51,652 bases of DNA from Halalkalicoccus subterraneus (GCF_003697815.1 NZ_RDQG01000051.1:1-51652); one strand, 5' to 3'; positions 40,421-49,870 are shown, counted from the first letter of the stretch. A program made the numbers and translations. The notes: generated from the sequence alone by a model not told the origin.

Positions 40421-40430
40421 TCAGCACAGC

Positions 40431-41132
40431 CTACGTCCCCGCCAGTTCGTCGATCCCCTCAAGACCCGCGTCGGTGATCCGGAACTGGGCGCTCTCGCCG
40501 GCGGGTTTCGAGCGGTGTTTTTCGAGGGTGGCTCGGCGCTTTCCCCCCCGAAACCGGTCGATTCTCACCACTGTGCCGGTCCAGTGTTCGAGCGTGTTAC
40601 CTCCAAGCGGACGGGTCATGTCCGAGTCGGGATCCGAGAAGACCTGATTGGTGATCACGACCGCCAGATCGTGCTTTCGCGCGAGCGCGAGTAGATGAGT
40701 TACCTGGCGGGCGACCGAGCGAAGCGCGTCGCCCTCGCGTTCGTCCTCGGTTCGCTGGAGCCGATAGAACCCCGTTGCGCTGTCGAGGACGATCAGCGAC
40801 ACCTCCCCGGCGAGGTCCTCGACGTCCCGCACCGCCTCCTCCTGTTCCTCGAACGTGTGGGCCTCGCTGACGACGATCCGCGAGGAGAGGGATTCGATGG
40901 GCTCGTCCCCGCGGGCGGAAAGGAGCTGCTCGAATCGATCGGGCGAGAGCCCCTCGGTGTCGATGTAGGCGACCCGTTCGCCGGCCGCAGCGCACTCGAC
41001 GGCGGCACACAGCCCGAAGTTCGTCTTGCCGGCGGCGGGCGGGCCGTACACCTGCGTGACGGTCCCGCGCTCGATCCCGCCGCCCAGCAGGTCGTCGATC
41101 GGGGAACAACCGACGGGGATGGCGTCGTTCAC
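40431..41132 (-). CDS. radB: DNA repair and recombination protein RadB
   Basis: Archaeal RecA/RadA paralogue of 233 residues that assists homologous recombination. It lacks the N-terminal HhH domain of RadA. Walker A is GPPAAGKTN (near 30-38); Walker B lies in SLIVLDSATGFY. The start is a GTG at 41132, giving MNDAIPVGCSPIDDLLGG, the usual RadB opening. It is divergent from a RuvC/RNase H-like gene across 77 bases, and a hairpin/U-run terminator follows its stop. Confidence 0.94.
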   Translation of the reverse strand: MNDAIPVGCSPIDDLLGGGIERGTVTQVYGPPAAGKTNFGLCAAVECAAAGERVAYIDTEGLSPDRFEQLLSARGDEPIESLSSRIVVSEAHTFEEQEEAVRDVEDLAGEVSLIVLDSATGFYRLQRTEDEREGDALRSVARQVTHLLALARKHDLAVVITNQVFSDPDSDMTRPLGGNTLEHWTGTVVRIDRFRGGKRRATLEKHRSKPAGESAQFRITDAGLEGIDELAGT

Positions 41133-41209
41133 GCGGGGAATCGGGTCGACGGGGGCAAAAACGCCCCGGTCCGCGAAAGGGTTTAGCGCTCGCCGGGCGA
41201 ACCCCGGTC

Positions 41210-41935
41210 GTGATCGTCGTCGCCACCGAGGACTTCGAGGTGTACCACGGCGTCGTGGGCGAACTCCGCGAGCGGGGAGTCGAGTTCACGACGATCGAAC
41301 CCGGCGAGGAGCTCCCCGAACACACCCGGGTCGCGATCACCGGGCGAGGCGAGCCGCCAATTGAGGGCATCGAGCGCGTCGAGGCGAACCCCGAGGACCC
41401 CCGGGAGGCGGTCGAAGCCGCGCTGTCGATCCTCCGGGGCGGTGACGGCCGGACGGTGATCGGCGTCGATCCCGGCGATCGACCGGGGATCGTGGTCTGC
41501 TCGGGCGAGACGATCGTCGCGGCCTTTCAGGTGCCGCTGGCGGACGCCCCGGCAATCGTCCGCGAGGAAGTACGCGAGGGGGTCGATCCCCTGGTCCGGA
41601 TCGGCGACGGCGCACGCCTACAAGGTGCGACGATCGTCAACGCCCTCGAGGACGTCCGGGTGGAACTGGTCGACGAAACGGGGACGACCCCCTCGCTTGG
41701 CACCGGCGCACGGGGCATGGGCGACGTGCTCGCGGCGGTCAACATCGCACGGTTGGACGGAGAGGCGATCGAAAGCCGCGAGATCGAACCGACCGACGGG
41801 GAGCTGACGACGATCAAGCGGCGCTCCCGGGAGCGCTCACCGGAGAACCGCGAGATCGACGAGGGACTAGCGAGGCGAGTCGCTCATGGCGAACTCACCG
41901 TCGAGGAAGCCCTAGAAGAACACCGCGAGCGGTAG
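41210..41935 (+). CDS. RuvC/RNase H-like fold protein, unknown function
   Basis: A 241-residue protein from GTG 41210. The first 75 residues form an alpha/beta domain (MIVVATEDFEVYHGVVGELR; VAITGRGEPP). From about residue 83 comes TVIGVDPGDRPGIVVCSGETIVAAFQVP, which matches the first strand of RuvC/YqgF-type RNase H folds (GIDPG...G). Later acidic positions (VRIGDGARL; MGDVLAAVNIA, near 180) are placed like catalytic Asp/Glu. The C-terminal 60 residues are a charged helical region. Its divergent pairing with radB suggests a role in recombination or replication-fork repair; the activity is inference. Confidence 0.7.
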   Translation: MIVVATEDFEVYHGVVGELRERGVEFTTIEPGEELPEHTRVAITGRGEPPIEGIERVEANPEDPREAVEAALSILRGGDGRTVIGVDPGDRPGIVVCSGETIVAAFQVPLADAPAIVREEVREGVDPLVRIGDGARLQGATIVNALEDVRVELVDETGTTPSLGTGARGMGDVLAAVNIARLDGEAIESREIEPTDGELTTIKRRSRERSPENREIDEGLARRVAHGELTVEEALEEHRER

Positions 41936-41936
41936 T

Positions 41937-42083
41937 CTAACGGCCGCAATCAGGACAATCGAGCAGGCCCTGAACGTTGATCGCACGCTCGCCGCAGTCG
42001 GGGCAGGCGGCGCTCTCGAAACGGGTTGGTTCGGCCGGGGTCGATTCCGCGTTCGTCTTCGGAGCAGTGAGTGTCTGCGTCAT
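41937..42083 (-). CDS. 48-residue zinc-ribbon microprotein
   Basis: ATG start at 42083 (M-T-Q-T-L-T-A-P). After a 25-residue Thr/Pro/Glu tail come two CPDCG knuckles at about 31 and 44, the second ending the protein (CPDCGR). The stop abuts the RuvC-like gene (1-base gap) on the other strand. AT-rich upstream sequence (42095-42165) with TATA-like stretches points to an independent, possibly strong promoter. The family is known from genome surveys but not by function. Confidence 0.75.
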   Translation of the reverse strand: MTQTLTAPKTNAESTPAEPTRFESAACPDCGERAINVQGLLDCPDCGR

Positions 42084-42166
42084 TATCGGATGCTAACCGT
42101 GTCCGTCGTATAACCGTACCCCTGATATTGATTTGAAGATAATATGAGTATAGTTCCGTATTATGG

Positions 42167-43414
42167 TTAGAGCTCGCGCCACGCAGACTCGGCGCGGGCC
42201 ATCACCTCCCGGATCGTCGCACCCGTCTCGCGGGCGACGGCTGCCGCGTCGTCGTACTCCGGGCTAGCGTCGTAAACCTCTCCAGAGTCGTCGCTCGCGA
42301 TCTTGATCGCGATCCCGTAGTCCTCACCGTCGACCGCGATGGAGACGGTCTCGATCTCGCGGCCCGCGACCCAGCGGTGCGTGGCGGGCGTCGCGCGCAC
42401 CCCCAGCGTCCCGGTCTCCGCCGCGAGTTTCCGGGCGACCGCTCGGGCGTCCTCCGGGCGACAGATCACCTTCACGAGGTGGCCGGGCCGGGACTTCTTC
42501 ATCGTCGCCGGCAGGACGGTCACGTCACGAGCACCCGCCCCCGCGAGGGTGTCTTGGAGTCCGCCGAGGATCTCAGGGGGGATGTCGTCGACGTTGGTCT
42601 CGAGGACCGTGATCCCCTCGTGGCTGGCGTGGTTCCCGTGGGCGTCTCCGACGATCGCGCGCAGGACGTTCGGGTGCCCGTCCAGATCTCTGTCGCCGGC
42701 ACCGTAGCCCGAACCCTCGACGCGCAGGTCGGGAAGCGTTTCGCATCCCTCGGCGACGACCGCGAGGATCGCGGCGCCGGTCGGGGTCAGCAGTTCGGCC
42801 TCGACGGGACCGCCGCGGATCGACCAGTCCGCTTTTTCGGCGACCTTCACGACCGCGGGACCCGGCACCGGGTAGGTGCCGTGGCTCATCTCTACCACAC
42901 CGCCGCCGGCCGACAGCGGCGTCGTGACCACTCGATCCGGATCGAGATCCGCGAGGAGGAGAACGGCGCCGACCACGTCCGCAATGGCGTCGTCCGCCCC
43001 CACCTCGTGGAAGTGGATCGAGTCGAGGTCTGCGCCGTGGACGCTGGCTTCCGCCTCCCCGAGGGTCTCGAAGATCGCGAGCGCGTCGGCCTCGACCTCG
43101 GAGGCGAGTCCCATCGATTCGACGAGCTCGCACACTTCGCGGTACGAGCGGTGTGGGCCCGTCCCCTCGGCGTGTGTACGCCCCTGATCGTGCTCTCCGT
43201 GCCGGTCGTGTCCCGGGTCCGAACGGTCGTCGCGGACCACGTCCACACCCGTCGCCCGGATGTCGTTTTTCATCACGTCATCTATCCCGTAGCGGACGTC
43301 GAGCGTCGACTCGACCGGCCCGAGAACGTCCGGATCCGCGCCGGCGGCCAGCAGCGCCCCCACGATCATGTCGCCGCTCGCACCGGTCCGGCCGTCGAAC
43401 GCAAGCGTGCTCAT
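42167..43414 (-). CDS. larC: Nickel-pincer cofactor biosynthesis protein LarC
   Basis: Inserts nickel into the pincer nucleotide cofactor of lactate racemase-type enzymes, by analogy with Lactiplantibacillus LarC. It has 415 residues, starting [21 protein letters not shown] histidine-rich insert lies near residues 66-90 (His at 69, 72, 75, 81 and 88). Conserved blocks include [22 protein letters not shown] and TMKKSRPGH. It is encoded as one intact frame, whereas the bacterial gene is split by a programmed frameshift. No larB, larE or larA is in this window. Confidence 0.93.
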   Translation of the reverse strand: MSTLAFDGRTGASGDMIVGALLAAGADPDVLGPVESTLDVRYGIDDVMKNDIRATGVDVVRDDRSDPGHDRHGEHDQGRTHAEGTGPHRSYREVCELVESMGLASEVEADALAIFETLGEAEASVHGADLDSIHFHEVGADDAIADVVGAVLLLADLDPDRVVTTPLSAGGGVVEMSHGTYPVPGPAVVKVAEKADWSIRGGPVEAELLTPTGAAILAVVAEGCETLPDLRVEGSGYGAGDRDLDGHPNVLRAIVGDAHGNHASHEGITVLETNVDDIPPEILGGLQDTLAGAGARDVTVLPATMKKSRPGHLVKVICRPEDARAVARKLAAETGTLGVRATPATHRWVAGREIETVSIAVDGEDYGIAIKIASDDSGEVYDASPEYDDAAAVARETGATIREVMARAESAWREL

Positions 43415-43609
43415 ACCGGAGTCTCGCGCTCGCGGGCAAAAGGTCACACCATCCGCCGCCTCCCGACCCGTCCAAGCAGTAGTGTTTTGTACCCCGTCGT
43501 TCGTAGCATACTATGCGAAGAACTACCACACAACCGTGTCGGAAGCGGCCGCCAGCACAAGACCTATCGGGGCCGCTGCCCGACACTCCCTCATCCCCGC
43601 AGCCCCATC

Positions 43610-45835
43610 ATGAACGAAGTACAACTCGAGGTGGCGAAAGCCTACCCGAACGACTCGGGAAGGGGCATCGCCCGCCTCGACCCGGATACGCTGTTGCACC
43701 TGAAGCTGAGTCCCGGAGACATCATCGAGATCGAAGGCGGCGACACGACCGCCGCGAAGGTCTGGCGCGCCGACCGCCAGGACTGGAACACCGACACCGT
43801 CAGGATCGACGGGTTCACCCGCCAGAACGCCGACGTCGGTATCGGCGAGCGCGTCACCATCCGCAAGGCCGACGCGACGAAGGCCGAGAAGCTGGTGTTG
43901 GCCCCGCCCGAGGAGGCGTCGGTCCAGTTCGGTTCGGACGCCGCCGGCATGGTCAAACGTCAGATCCTCAAGCGCCCGGTCGTCGAGCGCGACATCGTCC
44001 CCGTGATGTCGAGCACGAACCATCCCTTCATGCGCTCGCCCGGCCAGGCGATTCCTCTCATCGCGGTCGAAACCGAGCCCGAGGGCGTCTGTCTGATCAC
44101 CGAGGACACCGACGTCGAACTGCGAGAAGAGCCCATTTCCGGCTTCGAGAAGGCCGGCTCGGGGATCACCTACGAGGACATCGGCGGCCTCCAGAACGAG
44201 ATCCAGCGTGTGCGAGAAATGGTCGAACTGCCGATGAAACACCCCCAGATCTTCAAGAAGCTGGGGATCGAGCCGCCCCAGGGGGTCCTTCTCCATGGTC
44301 CGCCAGGGACGGGTAAAACGCTGCTCGCGAAGGCCGTCGCCAACGAGACCAGCGCGAGCTTCTTCTCGATCGCCGGCCCCGAGATCATCTCGAAGTACTA
44401 CGGGGAGAGCGAACAACAGTTGCGCGAGATCTTCGAGGACGCAAGCGAGGAGTCGCCCTCGATCATCTTCATCGACGAGCTCGACTCGATCGCGCCGAAA
44501 CGCGAGGACGTCACCGGTGAGGTCGAGCGCCGGGTGGTCGCCCAACTGCTGACGATGATGGACGGCCTCGAATCCCGTGGCCAGGTCATCGTCATCGCCG
44601 CGACCAACCGGGTCGACAGCGTGGATCCGGCTCTCAGGCGACCGGGCCGGTTCGACCGGGAGATCTCGATCGACGTGCCCGACGAAACAGGGAGAGAGGA
44701 GATCCTCCAGATCCACACGCGTGGAATGCCGCTCTCGGACGACGTGAGCCTCTCGGAGCTCGCCGACGACACCCACGGCTTCGTAGGCGCGGACGTCGAG
44801 AGCCTGACCAAGGAGGCCGCGATGCGCGCGCTGCGGCGCTACCTCCCGGAGATAAATCTGGACGAGGAGGAGGTGCCCCCCGAGCTGATCGACCGGATGA
44901 TCGTCAAACGCGGGGACTTCCGCGGGGCGCTAGGCGAGGTCGAGCCGAGCGCGATGCGCGAGGTGCTGGTCGAACTCCCGAAGATCACGTGGGACGACGT
45001 TGGCGGGCTCGAGGACGCCATCGGCGACATCAAGGAGAGCGTCGAGTGGCCCCTGACCAATCCCGACCGCTTCGACCGGCTGGGAATCGATCCGCCGGCG
45101 GGCGTTCTCCTCTACGGCCCGCCGGGCACGGGGAAAACGCTGATGGCGAAGGCGGTCGCCAACGAGACCAACGCCAACTTCATCTCGATCCGCGGGCCCC
45201 AGCTACTCAGCAAGTGGGTCGGCGAATCGGAGAAGGCGATCCGGCAGACGTTCCGGAAGGCCCGACAGGTCTCTCCCACGGTGATCTTCTTCGACGAGCT
45301 CGACAGTCTCGCGCCCGCACGAGGCGGAGAGGTCGGTTCGAACGTCTCCGAGCGGGTGGTCAACCAGCTCCTGACGGAGCTCGACGGGCTCGAGGAGATG
45401 GAGAACGTGATGGTGATCGCCGCGACCAACAGGCCGGACATGATCGATCCCGCGTTGATCCGCTCGGGTCGGTTCGACCGACTCGTGATGGTCGGCCAGC
45501 CCGGTGAGGAGGGGAGAAAGGAGATCCTGCGGATCCACACCGACCCGATCCCGTTGGCCGCGGACGTGAGTCTGAACGAACTCGCGGAGATCACCGACGG
45601 GTTCGTCGGCAGCGATCTCGCGAGCATCGCCCGCGAGGCCGCGATGACGGCCCTTCGCGAGGACAGCGACGCCGACGTCGTCGAGATGCGCCACTTCCGC
45701 GGGGCGATGGAGTCGGTTCGGCCCACGATCACCGACGACATCCTCGACTACTACGAACAGATCAAGGACGAGTTCGCCGGCGGCACCGCGGAACCCGGCC
45801 GGAGCAGACAGGGCGGTCGGATCGGCTTCCAATAA
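43610..45835 (+). CDS. cdc48: Cdc48-family two-ring AAA ATPase
   Basis: Hexameric unfoldase/segregase (VAT/p97 family), 741 residues. The N-terminal Cdc48_N/double-psi barrel (1-180) opens [20 protein letters not shown]1 has Walker A GPPGTGKT near 230 and Walker [11 protein letters not shown]2 repeats GPPGTGKT near 503 and VIFFDELDS. The C-terminal tail is short. The start is the ATG at 43610; an open frame that extends much further upstream is a shadow over larC. With PAN (1-888) the window carries two proteasome-linked unfoldases. Confidence 0.96.
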   Translation: MNEVQLEVAKAYPNDSGRGIARLDPDTLLHLKLSPGDIIEIEGGDTTAAKVWRADRQDWNTDTVRIDGFTRQNADVGIGERVTIRKADATKAEKLVLAPPEEASVQFGSDAAGMVKRQILKRPVVERDIVPVMSSTNHPFMRSPGQAIPLIAVETEPEGVCLITEDTDVELREEPISGFEKAGSGITYEDIGGLQNEIQRVREMVELPMKHPQIFKKLGIEPPQGVLLHGPPGTGKTLLAKAVANETSASFFSIAGPEIISKYYGESEQQLREIFEDASEESPSIIFIDELDSIAPKREDVTGEVERRVVAQLLTMMDGLESRGQVIVIAATNRVDSVDPALRRPGRFDREISIDVPDETGREEILQIHTRGMPLSDDVSLSELADDTHGFVGADVESLTKEAAMRALRRYLPEINLDEEEVPPELIDRMIVKRGDFRGALGEVEPSAMREVLVELPKITWDDVGGLEDAIGDIKESVEWPLTNPDRFDRLGIDPPAGVLLYGPPGTGKTLMAKAVANETNANFISIRGPQLLSKWVGESEKAIRQTFRKARQVSPTVIFFDELDSLAPARGGEVGSNVSERVVNQLLTELDGLEEMENVMVIAATNRPDMIDPALIRSGRFDRLVMVGQPGEEGRKEILRIHTDPIPLAADVSLNELAEITDGFVGSDLASIAREAAMTALREDSDADVVEMRHFRGAMESVRPTITDDILDYYEQIKDEFAGGTAEPGRSRQGGRIGFQ

Positions 45836-45871
45836 TCGCCCCACCTCGTGGTCGCTTTCGTGAGCACCGCT

Positions 45872-45879
45872 CGTTTTAG
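45872..45879 (+). promoter_or_regulatory. TATA-like box before the MTH1187-type gene
   Basis: CGTTTTAG is centred about 30 bases before the ATG at 45905, with spacing typical of an archaeal promoter. Confidence 0.45.
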
Positions 45880-45904
45880 GTGCGTGGCTGGCGACGACTC
45901 GCGT

Positions 45905-46213
45905 ATGACAGTCGTTGCACTACTGAGCGTCGCGCCAGTCACCGAGGGAAGCATGGGCGCGGAGGTCGCGAAGGCCGTCGACGCCCTGGAGGAGTTCGAC
46001 GTCAGCTACGAGACCAACCCGATGGGAACCGTCATCGAGGCCGAAACCATCGAGGAGCTGTTTTCCGCCGCGCGGGCGGCCCACGAGGCCGTCGACGGCG
46101 ACCGGGTGAGCACGGTGTTGAAGATCGACGACAAGCGCACGAGCGATGGGAGCGCAGACGAGAAGGTCGCGGCCGTCGAGCAGGAACTGGGGCGCGAGGC
46201 CCGAAGCCAGTGA
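45905..46213 (+). CDS. MTH1187/YkoF-like thiamine-binding family protein
   Basis: A 102-residue ferredoxin-like-fold protein, start MTVVALLSVAPVTEGSMGAE. The pattern SVAPVTEGS..EV.KAVDAL and YETNPMGTVIEA is that of the MTH1187 family, some of which bind thiamine or a related ligand. A thiL gene lies elsewhere in the window. Its gap to cdc48 is 69 bases and to mch 38 bases, so it could share a transcript with either. Confidence 0.85.
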   Translation: MTVVALLSVAPVTEGSMGAEVAKAVDALEEFDVSYETNPMGTVIEAETIEELFSAARAAHEAVDGDRVSTVLKIDDKRTSDGSADEKVAAVEQELGREARSQ

Positions 46214-46251
46214 CCGGTATGTCCAAGGGGACCCCCCCGTAACCGGAGGGC

Positions 46252-47184
46252 ATGGACAGTCTCAACCGGATGGCGCTCGAACTCGTCGACGAGGCGATCG
46301 AATTCACCGACGAACTCGACATCGCGGTCTCGGAACTCGACACCGAAACCACCGTGCTGGACTTCGGCGTCGACGTCGACGGCGGCCTCGAAGCCGGGCT
46401 GTTGCTCGTCGAGATCCAGACCGCGGGGCTCGCGACCGTCCAGACCCGCATGGACGAGGTCGGCGGCGTCCCCATGCCGTTCGTCGAGTTCTCGACCGAC
46501 CAGCCCGCACTCGCCGTGCTCTGCTCGCAGAAGGCCGGCTGGGAACTCGGCACCGAGGATTTCGAGGGGTTGGGCTCGGGGCCGGCCCGCGCGCTCGTCG
46601 CCGAGGAGGAGGAGTTCGCCCGCGTGGGCTACGAGGACGTCTTCGAGTTCGCGGTGCTTGCCGTCGAGAGCGAGGAGCTCCCCACCGACGCGGCTGCAGA
46701 GCAGGTCGCCGAGCTAACCGGAACGGATCCAGGCGCGGTCTTCCTGCCGGCGTTCTCGACGGCGAGCCTCACCGGTAGCGTCAACATGGCCGCCCGCGCG
46801 GCCGAACTCGCCGTCTTCCGGCTTTCCGAACTCGGCTACGACCCGCTCGACATCGTCAGCGCGAGCGCGAGCGCGCCCGTCGCGCCCGTCGCCGCCAGCG
46901 AGGAGGCCGCCATCGGCCGAACCAACGACGCGCTGGCCTACGGCGGGCGCGCCCACGTCGTCGTCCGCGAGGAGTTCGACCGCTTCGATGAAGTCGCCTC
47001 GAGCGCAAGCGACGAGTACGGCCGCCCCTTCGCCGAGATCTTCGCTGACGTCGACTGGGAGCTCTACGACGTCCCCGAGTCGATCTTCGCGCCGGCGGAG
47101 GTCACCATTGACGTGCTTGGCGGCGGGACCTACCACTACGGACGAACCGACGAGGAGCTTCTGACCAGTAGCTTCGGCCTATGA
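46252..47184 (+). CDS. mch: Methenyltetrahydromethanopterin cyclohydrolase
   Basis: Interconverts N5,N10-methenyl- and N5-formyl-tetrahydromethanopterin in C1 metabolism; haloarchaea keep it although they do not make methane. It has 310 residues, from MDSLNRMALELVDEAIEFTD, with the Mch block SNLTGSVNMAAR-like LTGSVNMAARAAE near 180 and GGGTYHYGRTDEE at the C-terminus. The next gene starts inside its stop (ATGA), suggesting coupled translation. Start ATG 46252. Confidence 0.94.
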   Translation: MDSLNRMALELVDEAIEFTDELDIAVSELDTETTVLDFGVDVDGGLEAGLLLVEIQTAGLATVQTRMDEVGGVPMPFVEFSTDQPALAVLCSQKAGWELGTEDFEGLGSGPARALVAEEEEFARVGYEDVFEFAVLAVESEELPTDAAAEQVAELTGTDPGAVFLPAFSTASLTGSVNMAARAAELAVFRLSELGYDPLDIVSASASAPVAPVAASEEAAIGRTNDALAYGGRAHVVVREEFDRFDEVASSASDEYGRPFAEIFADVDWELYDVPESIFAPAEVTIDVLGGGTYHYGRTDEELLTSSFGL

Positions 47185-47657
47185 GGGTCAAATCGGTCCC
47201 CGCGCCGCCCGCCACCCTCACAGCGGTCGAGACGATCCGCGAGGCCGTCCCGCTCGTCCCCGAGCCCGAGGAAAGCTGTTGTGACCGCCTCGTCGCGCGC
47301 ACTGGTGTCGCTCCCGACGAGGCGAGCGACTGGTTGACGTTTCTCAAGGGACTCGGTATGATCCACGAGGGCGACGCGGGGTTCTATCGGGTTCGAGAGG
47401 AGCCGGAGGACCTCGGAGCGGCGCTACTCGCCGGTGTGTACGGCGGACGCGAGATCGAGGGGATACTGCGCGACAGCGACCGCCCGCTCTCGAGCGAGGA
47501 GGTGTTCGAGCGCTTCGAGGCGATCCCGTACTGGGATCGCCATCATCACCCCGATCCCGAGGCGGTCTGGAGCGAGCGGATCGAACGCCTGCTCGACTGG
47601 TTCGTGCGGTTCGGGCTCGCGGAGCGCCGAAACGACGGCTATTCGCTCCGGTCCTGA
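47181..47657 (+). CDS. Winged-helix-like protein coupled to mch
   Basis: A 158-residue soluble protein from MRVKSVPAPPATLTAVETIR. Two helical units each ending in a wing-like Tyr/Arg strand can be read: CCDRLVARTGVAPDEASDWL ... GFYRVREE (about 32-75) and SSEEVFERFEAI ... GYSLR (about 105-157). This looks like a tandem wHTH, perhaps a regulator. It overlaps mch by ATGA and its end overlaps the convergent GTPase gene by 19 bases. I do not recognise the family. Confidence 0.7.
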   Translation: MRVKSVPAPPATLTAVETIREAVPLVPEPEESCCDRLVARTGVAPDEASDWLTFLKGLGMIHEGDAGFYRVREEPEDLGAALLAGVYGGREIEGILRDSDRPLSSEEVFERFEAIPYWDRHHHPDPEAVWSERIERLLDWFVRFGLAERRNDGYSLRS

Positions 47658-49258
47658 CCGTCGGGGTTCACGGCGGTGACCGTCCCCACACCCTTGCTCT
47701 GACCCTCCCGGAAGACGAAACGCTGGCCCTCCTCGACCAGATAGGGCCGGAACTTGAACCGGACGCGCGTCGTGCCGGTGTCGCCCGGCAACAAGCGCCC
47801 TCCGTCGGGAGTGAACACCGCGGCCTCGCTGATGGTTTCGAGGTGGACGACCGGCTCGTAGCCCGTGCCGATGCGCGTGGGGTGGTTGAGCACCATCACT
47901 TCGGCCTCGAACTCGCGGACGGGCTCGGGATCGGACTCCCGCGGGAGCAGCACCATTCCGCGCTCGATGTCGGCCTCCCGTACCCCCTTGAGAGCGATCC
48001 CGACGATCCGGCCCGACTGGGCCCGATCGACCCGGTGGTAGTGCATCTCGATCGAGCGCGCCTCGACCTCCGCGAACGTGCCGTCGGCGAGCGGCCCCAA
48101 GAGGAGTTCGTCGCCGGCCTCGACGACGCCCGATTTCACGGTGCCCGACGCGACCGCGCCCACGCCCGTCACCGAGTAGCTTCGGTCGATGTACAGCCGG
48201 AACTCGCCGTCGTCGACGGCGCGTTTCGGGAGCTGTTCGAAGATCGCATCCAGCGTTTCGAGACCCTCGCCGGTGACGGCGCTCGTCCGAACGACGGGCA
48301 CGACGGTCTCGTCGATCTCCTCGATCGCAGCGCTCACGCCGTGGCGCGCGACGGGTAGCGGGGTTCGACCCACGTCCCGCAGCAGGCGCTCGACCTCGCG
48401 GGTGACCTCCTCGAGGCGCTCCTCGTCGACGAGGTCGGTCTTGGTGAGCACGACCAGCGTCGGTAGGTCGGTCGCCAAGAGAACCCCGAGATGCTCGCGG
48501 GTGGTCCGCGTGGGGCCGTCGTCGGCGGCGATGGTCAACAGCCCGTAATCCAGTTTCTGTCCGACCAAACCACGAATGGTGGTTCGAAGCCACGGCTCGT
48601 GGCCCACCGTGTCGACAAAGGAGACCAACCGGTCGGCCTCGCGGACGACGCCCGCCCGGTCGTCCTTCCGATGGGGATTGTCCATGCGGACGGGTTCGCC
48701 GTCACGAAAGCCGTAGACGGCATAGGAGAGGTCAGCCGAAAGGCCGCGTTCGACCTCGTGGGGCTGGACGTCGAGGAACCCCCGAGTGCTACCCTCGCCG
48801 TCGTCGCGCTGGCCGGTGACGAGGCTGCCGACGAGGGTACTCTTGCCGTGGTCGACGTGGCCGGCGGTGCCGATCACGACGTGCTCGTCGTCCGTTTCGA
48901 GCATCGCGCCGTTCCTGAGGGTCGCGACACCGACGAGGCCGTTCCCGTCGGTGCTCCACGTCTGGACGTCGTGGATGTGAGCGCTCGCCTCCTCGGCAAG
49001 CAAGGACAGAACGTCCATGGATTCGGAGAACGCGTCGTGGCTGATACCGGCGATACCCCCCGAATCGGTGACGCCGACGACGTAGGTCGCCTCGCCGTCG
49101 CCGGAAAGCACGCGGTGGCGAAGCTGGGCGGCCAAACTCTCCATCCGGCCGCCCTCCAAGTGTTCGGCTCTGGTGAGTCGTTCCTTGAACTCGACGCTAC
49201 CGCCCTCGCGCTCGCCGTGTTCGATCGCTTCGCGCAACACGGCCCGGTCGGCGCTCAT
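47639..49258 (-). CDS. GTPBP1-type translational GTPase
   Basis: GTP-binding protein of the EF1A/EF-Tu superfamily, 539 residues. The first 120 residues form a separate helical domain not seen in EF1A. The G motifs follow: G1 GHVDHGKST (133-141), G3 DTVGHE and G4 TKTD. A beta-barrel domain II block (GTVKSGVVEAGDELLLGP) and a domain III end are present. Eukaryotic GTPBP1 acts in mRNA and ribosome-linked quality control; haloarchaeal homologues are uncharacterised. The start is the ATG at 49258. Confidence 0.88.
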   Translation of the reverse strand: MSADRAVLREAIEHGEREGGSVEFKERLTRAEHLEGGRMESLAAQLRHRVLSGDGEATYVVGVTDSGGIAGISHDAFSESMDVLSLLAEEASAHIHDVQTWSTDGNGLVGVATLRNGAMLETDDEHVVIGTAGHVDHGKSTLVGSLVTGQRDDGEGSTRGFLDVQPHEVERGLSADLSYAVYGFRDGEPVRMDNPHRKDDRAGVVREADRLVSFVDTVGHEPWLRTTIRGLVGQKLDYGLLTIAADDGPTRTTREHLGVLLATDLPTLVVLTKTDLVDEERLEEVTREVERLLRDVGRTPLPVARHGVSAAIEEIDETVVPVVRTSAVTGEGLETLDAIFEQLPKRAVDDGEFRLYIDRSYSVTGVGAVASGTVKSGVVEAGDELLLGPLADGTFAEVEARSIEMHYHRVDRAQSGRIVGIALKGVREADIERGMVLLPRESDPEPVREFEAEVMVLNHPTRIGTGYEPVVHLETISEAAVFTPDGGRLLPGDTGTTRVRFKFRPYLVEEGQRFVFREGQSKGVGTVTAVNPDGQDRSE

Positions 49259-49341
49259 ATCGTGTGAGTAGCGCGAGGCGAACAAAAACCACTCGTTTCG
49301 TGATACCGTTACACACAGTAACGATCCCTTACGCTCCGTAC

Positions 49342-49797
49342 TCACTCCGTCAGCCGGTCGTAGGCGTTTGCGACCTCCTTGAAGCGCTCCTCGTCGCCGC
49401 CCCGGTCGGGGTGCGTGGTCTTGACCTTCTCGCGGTAGGCGCGTTTGATCTCGTTCTCCCCGGCACCGGGGTCGAGGTCCAGCGTCCGGTAGGCCTCCTC
49501 GCGTGTCGGGCCGGTGGGTTGGCGCGGCGGGCGGGTGCGGTTCGCCCCCGCTGGTCCCTTGCGCGGGCCCGCTCGGGTTCGGGTCCTCGTTCGCCCGTTC
49601 GGTCGGCGGGCGCGTTCGCGCATCCGCAGGGCGAGCCGGCCGGTACCCTGGTACCAGAGGATGTAGCCGGTGGCGCCGAACGGCAGCGCGATCGCGAGCG
49701 GCACCGGCGTCCGGTAGGCCGACGCCAGCACGGCCATGACGACGGCGAGCGCGCCGAACACCGACGCGAGCCCCACGAGTAGCCGAGATCCGGTCAC
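49342..49797 (-). CDS. Membrane-anchored J-domain protein
   Basis: A 151-residue protein with two membrane segments at the N-terminus (about 5-28 and 32-48), a basic Arg/Pro-rich linker (about 55-95), and a C-terminal J domain: TREEAYRTLDLDPGAGENEI, then the HPD motif in KTTHPDRGG. The J domain would stimulate DnaK-type Hsp70 ATPase at the membrane. It is unusual that the J domain is C-terminal, but such DjlA-like layouts occur. The strongly basic linker is odd for a haloarchaeon. Confidence 0.85.
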   Translation of the reverse strand: MTGSRLLVGLASVFGALAVVMAVLASAYRTPVPLAIALPFGATGYILWYQGTGRLALRMRERARRPNGRTRTRTRAGPRKGPAGANRTRPPRQPTGPTREEAYRTLDLDPGAGENEIKRAYREKVKTTHPDRGGDEERFKEVANAYDRLTE

Positions 49798-49870
49798 GGG
49801 CGCTTTAGGGACGGTGACACCGTAAACGTCCCGCCGGGAGACTGAAGGGTCGGCACGATCGACGGACGGT

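Noticed and set aside
42377-43609. In-frame upstream extension of cdc48 (about 411 codons)
   Set aside because: It overlaps larC in antisense, and the Cdc48 N-domain start [12 protein letters not shown] is at 43610.
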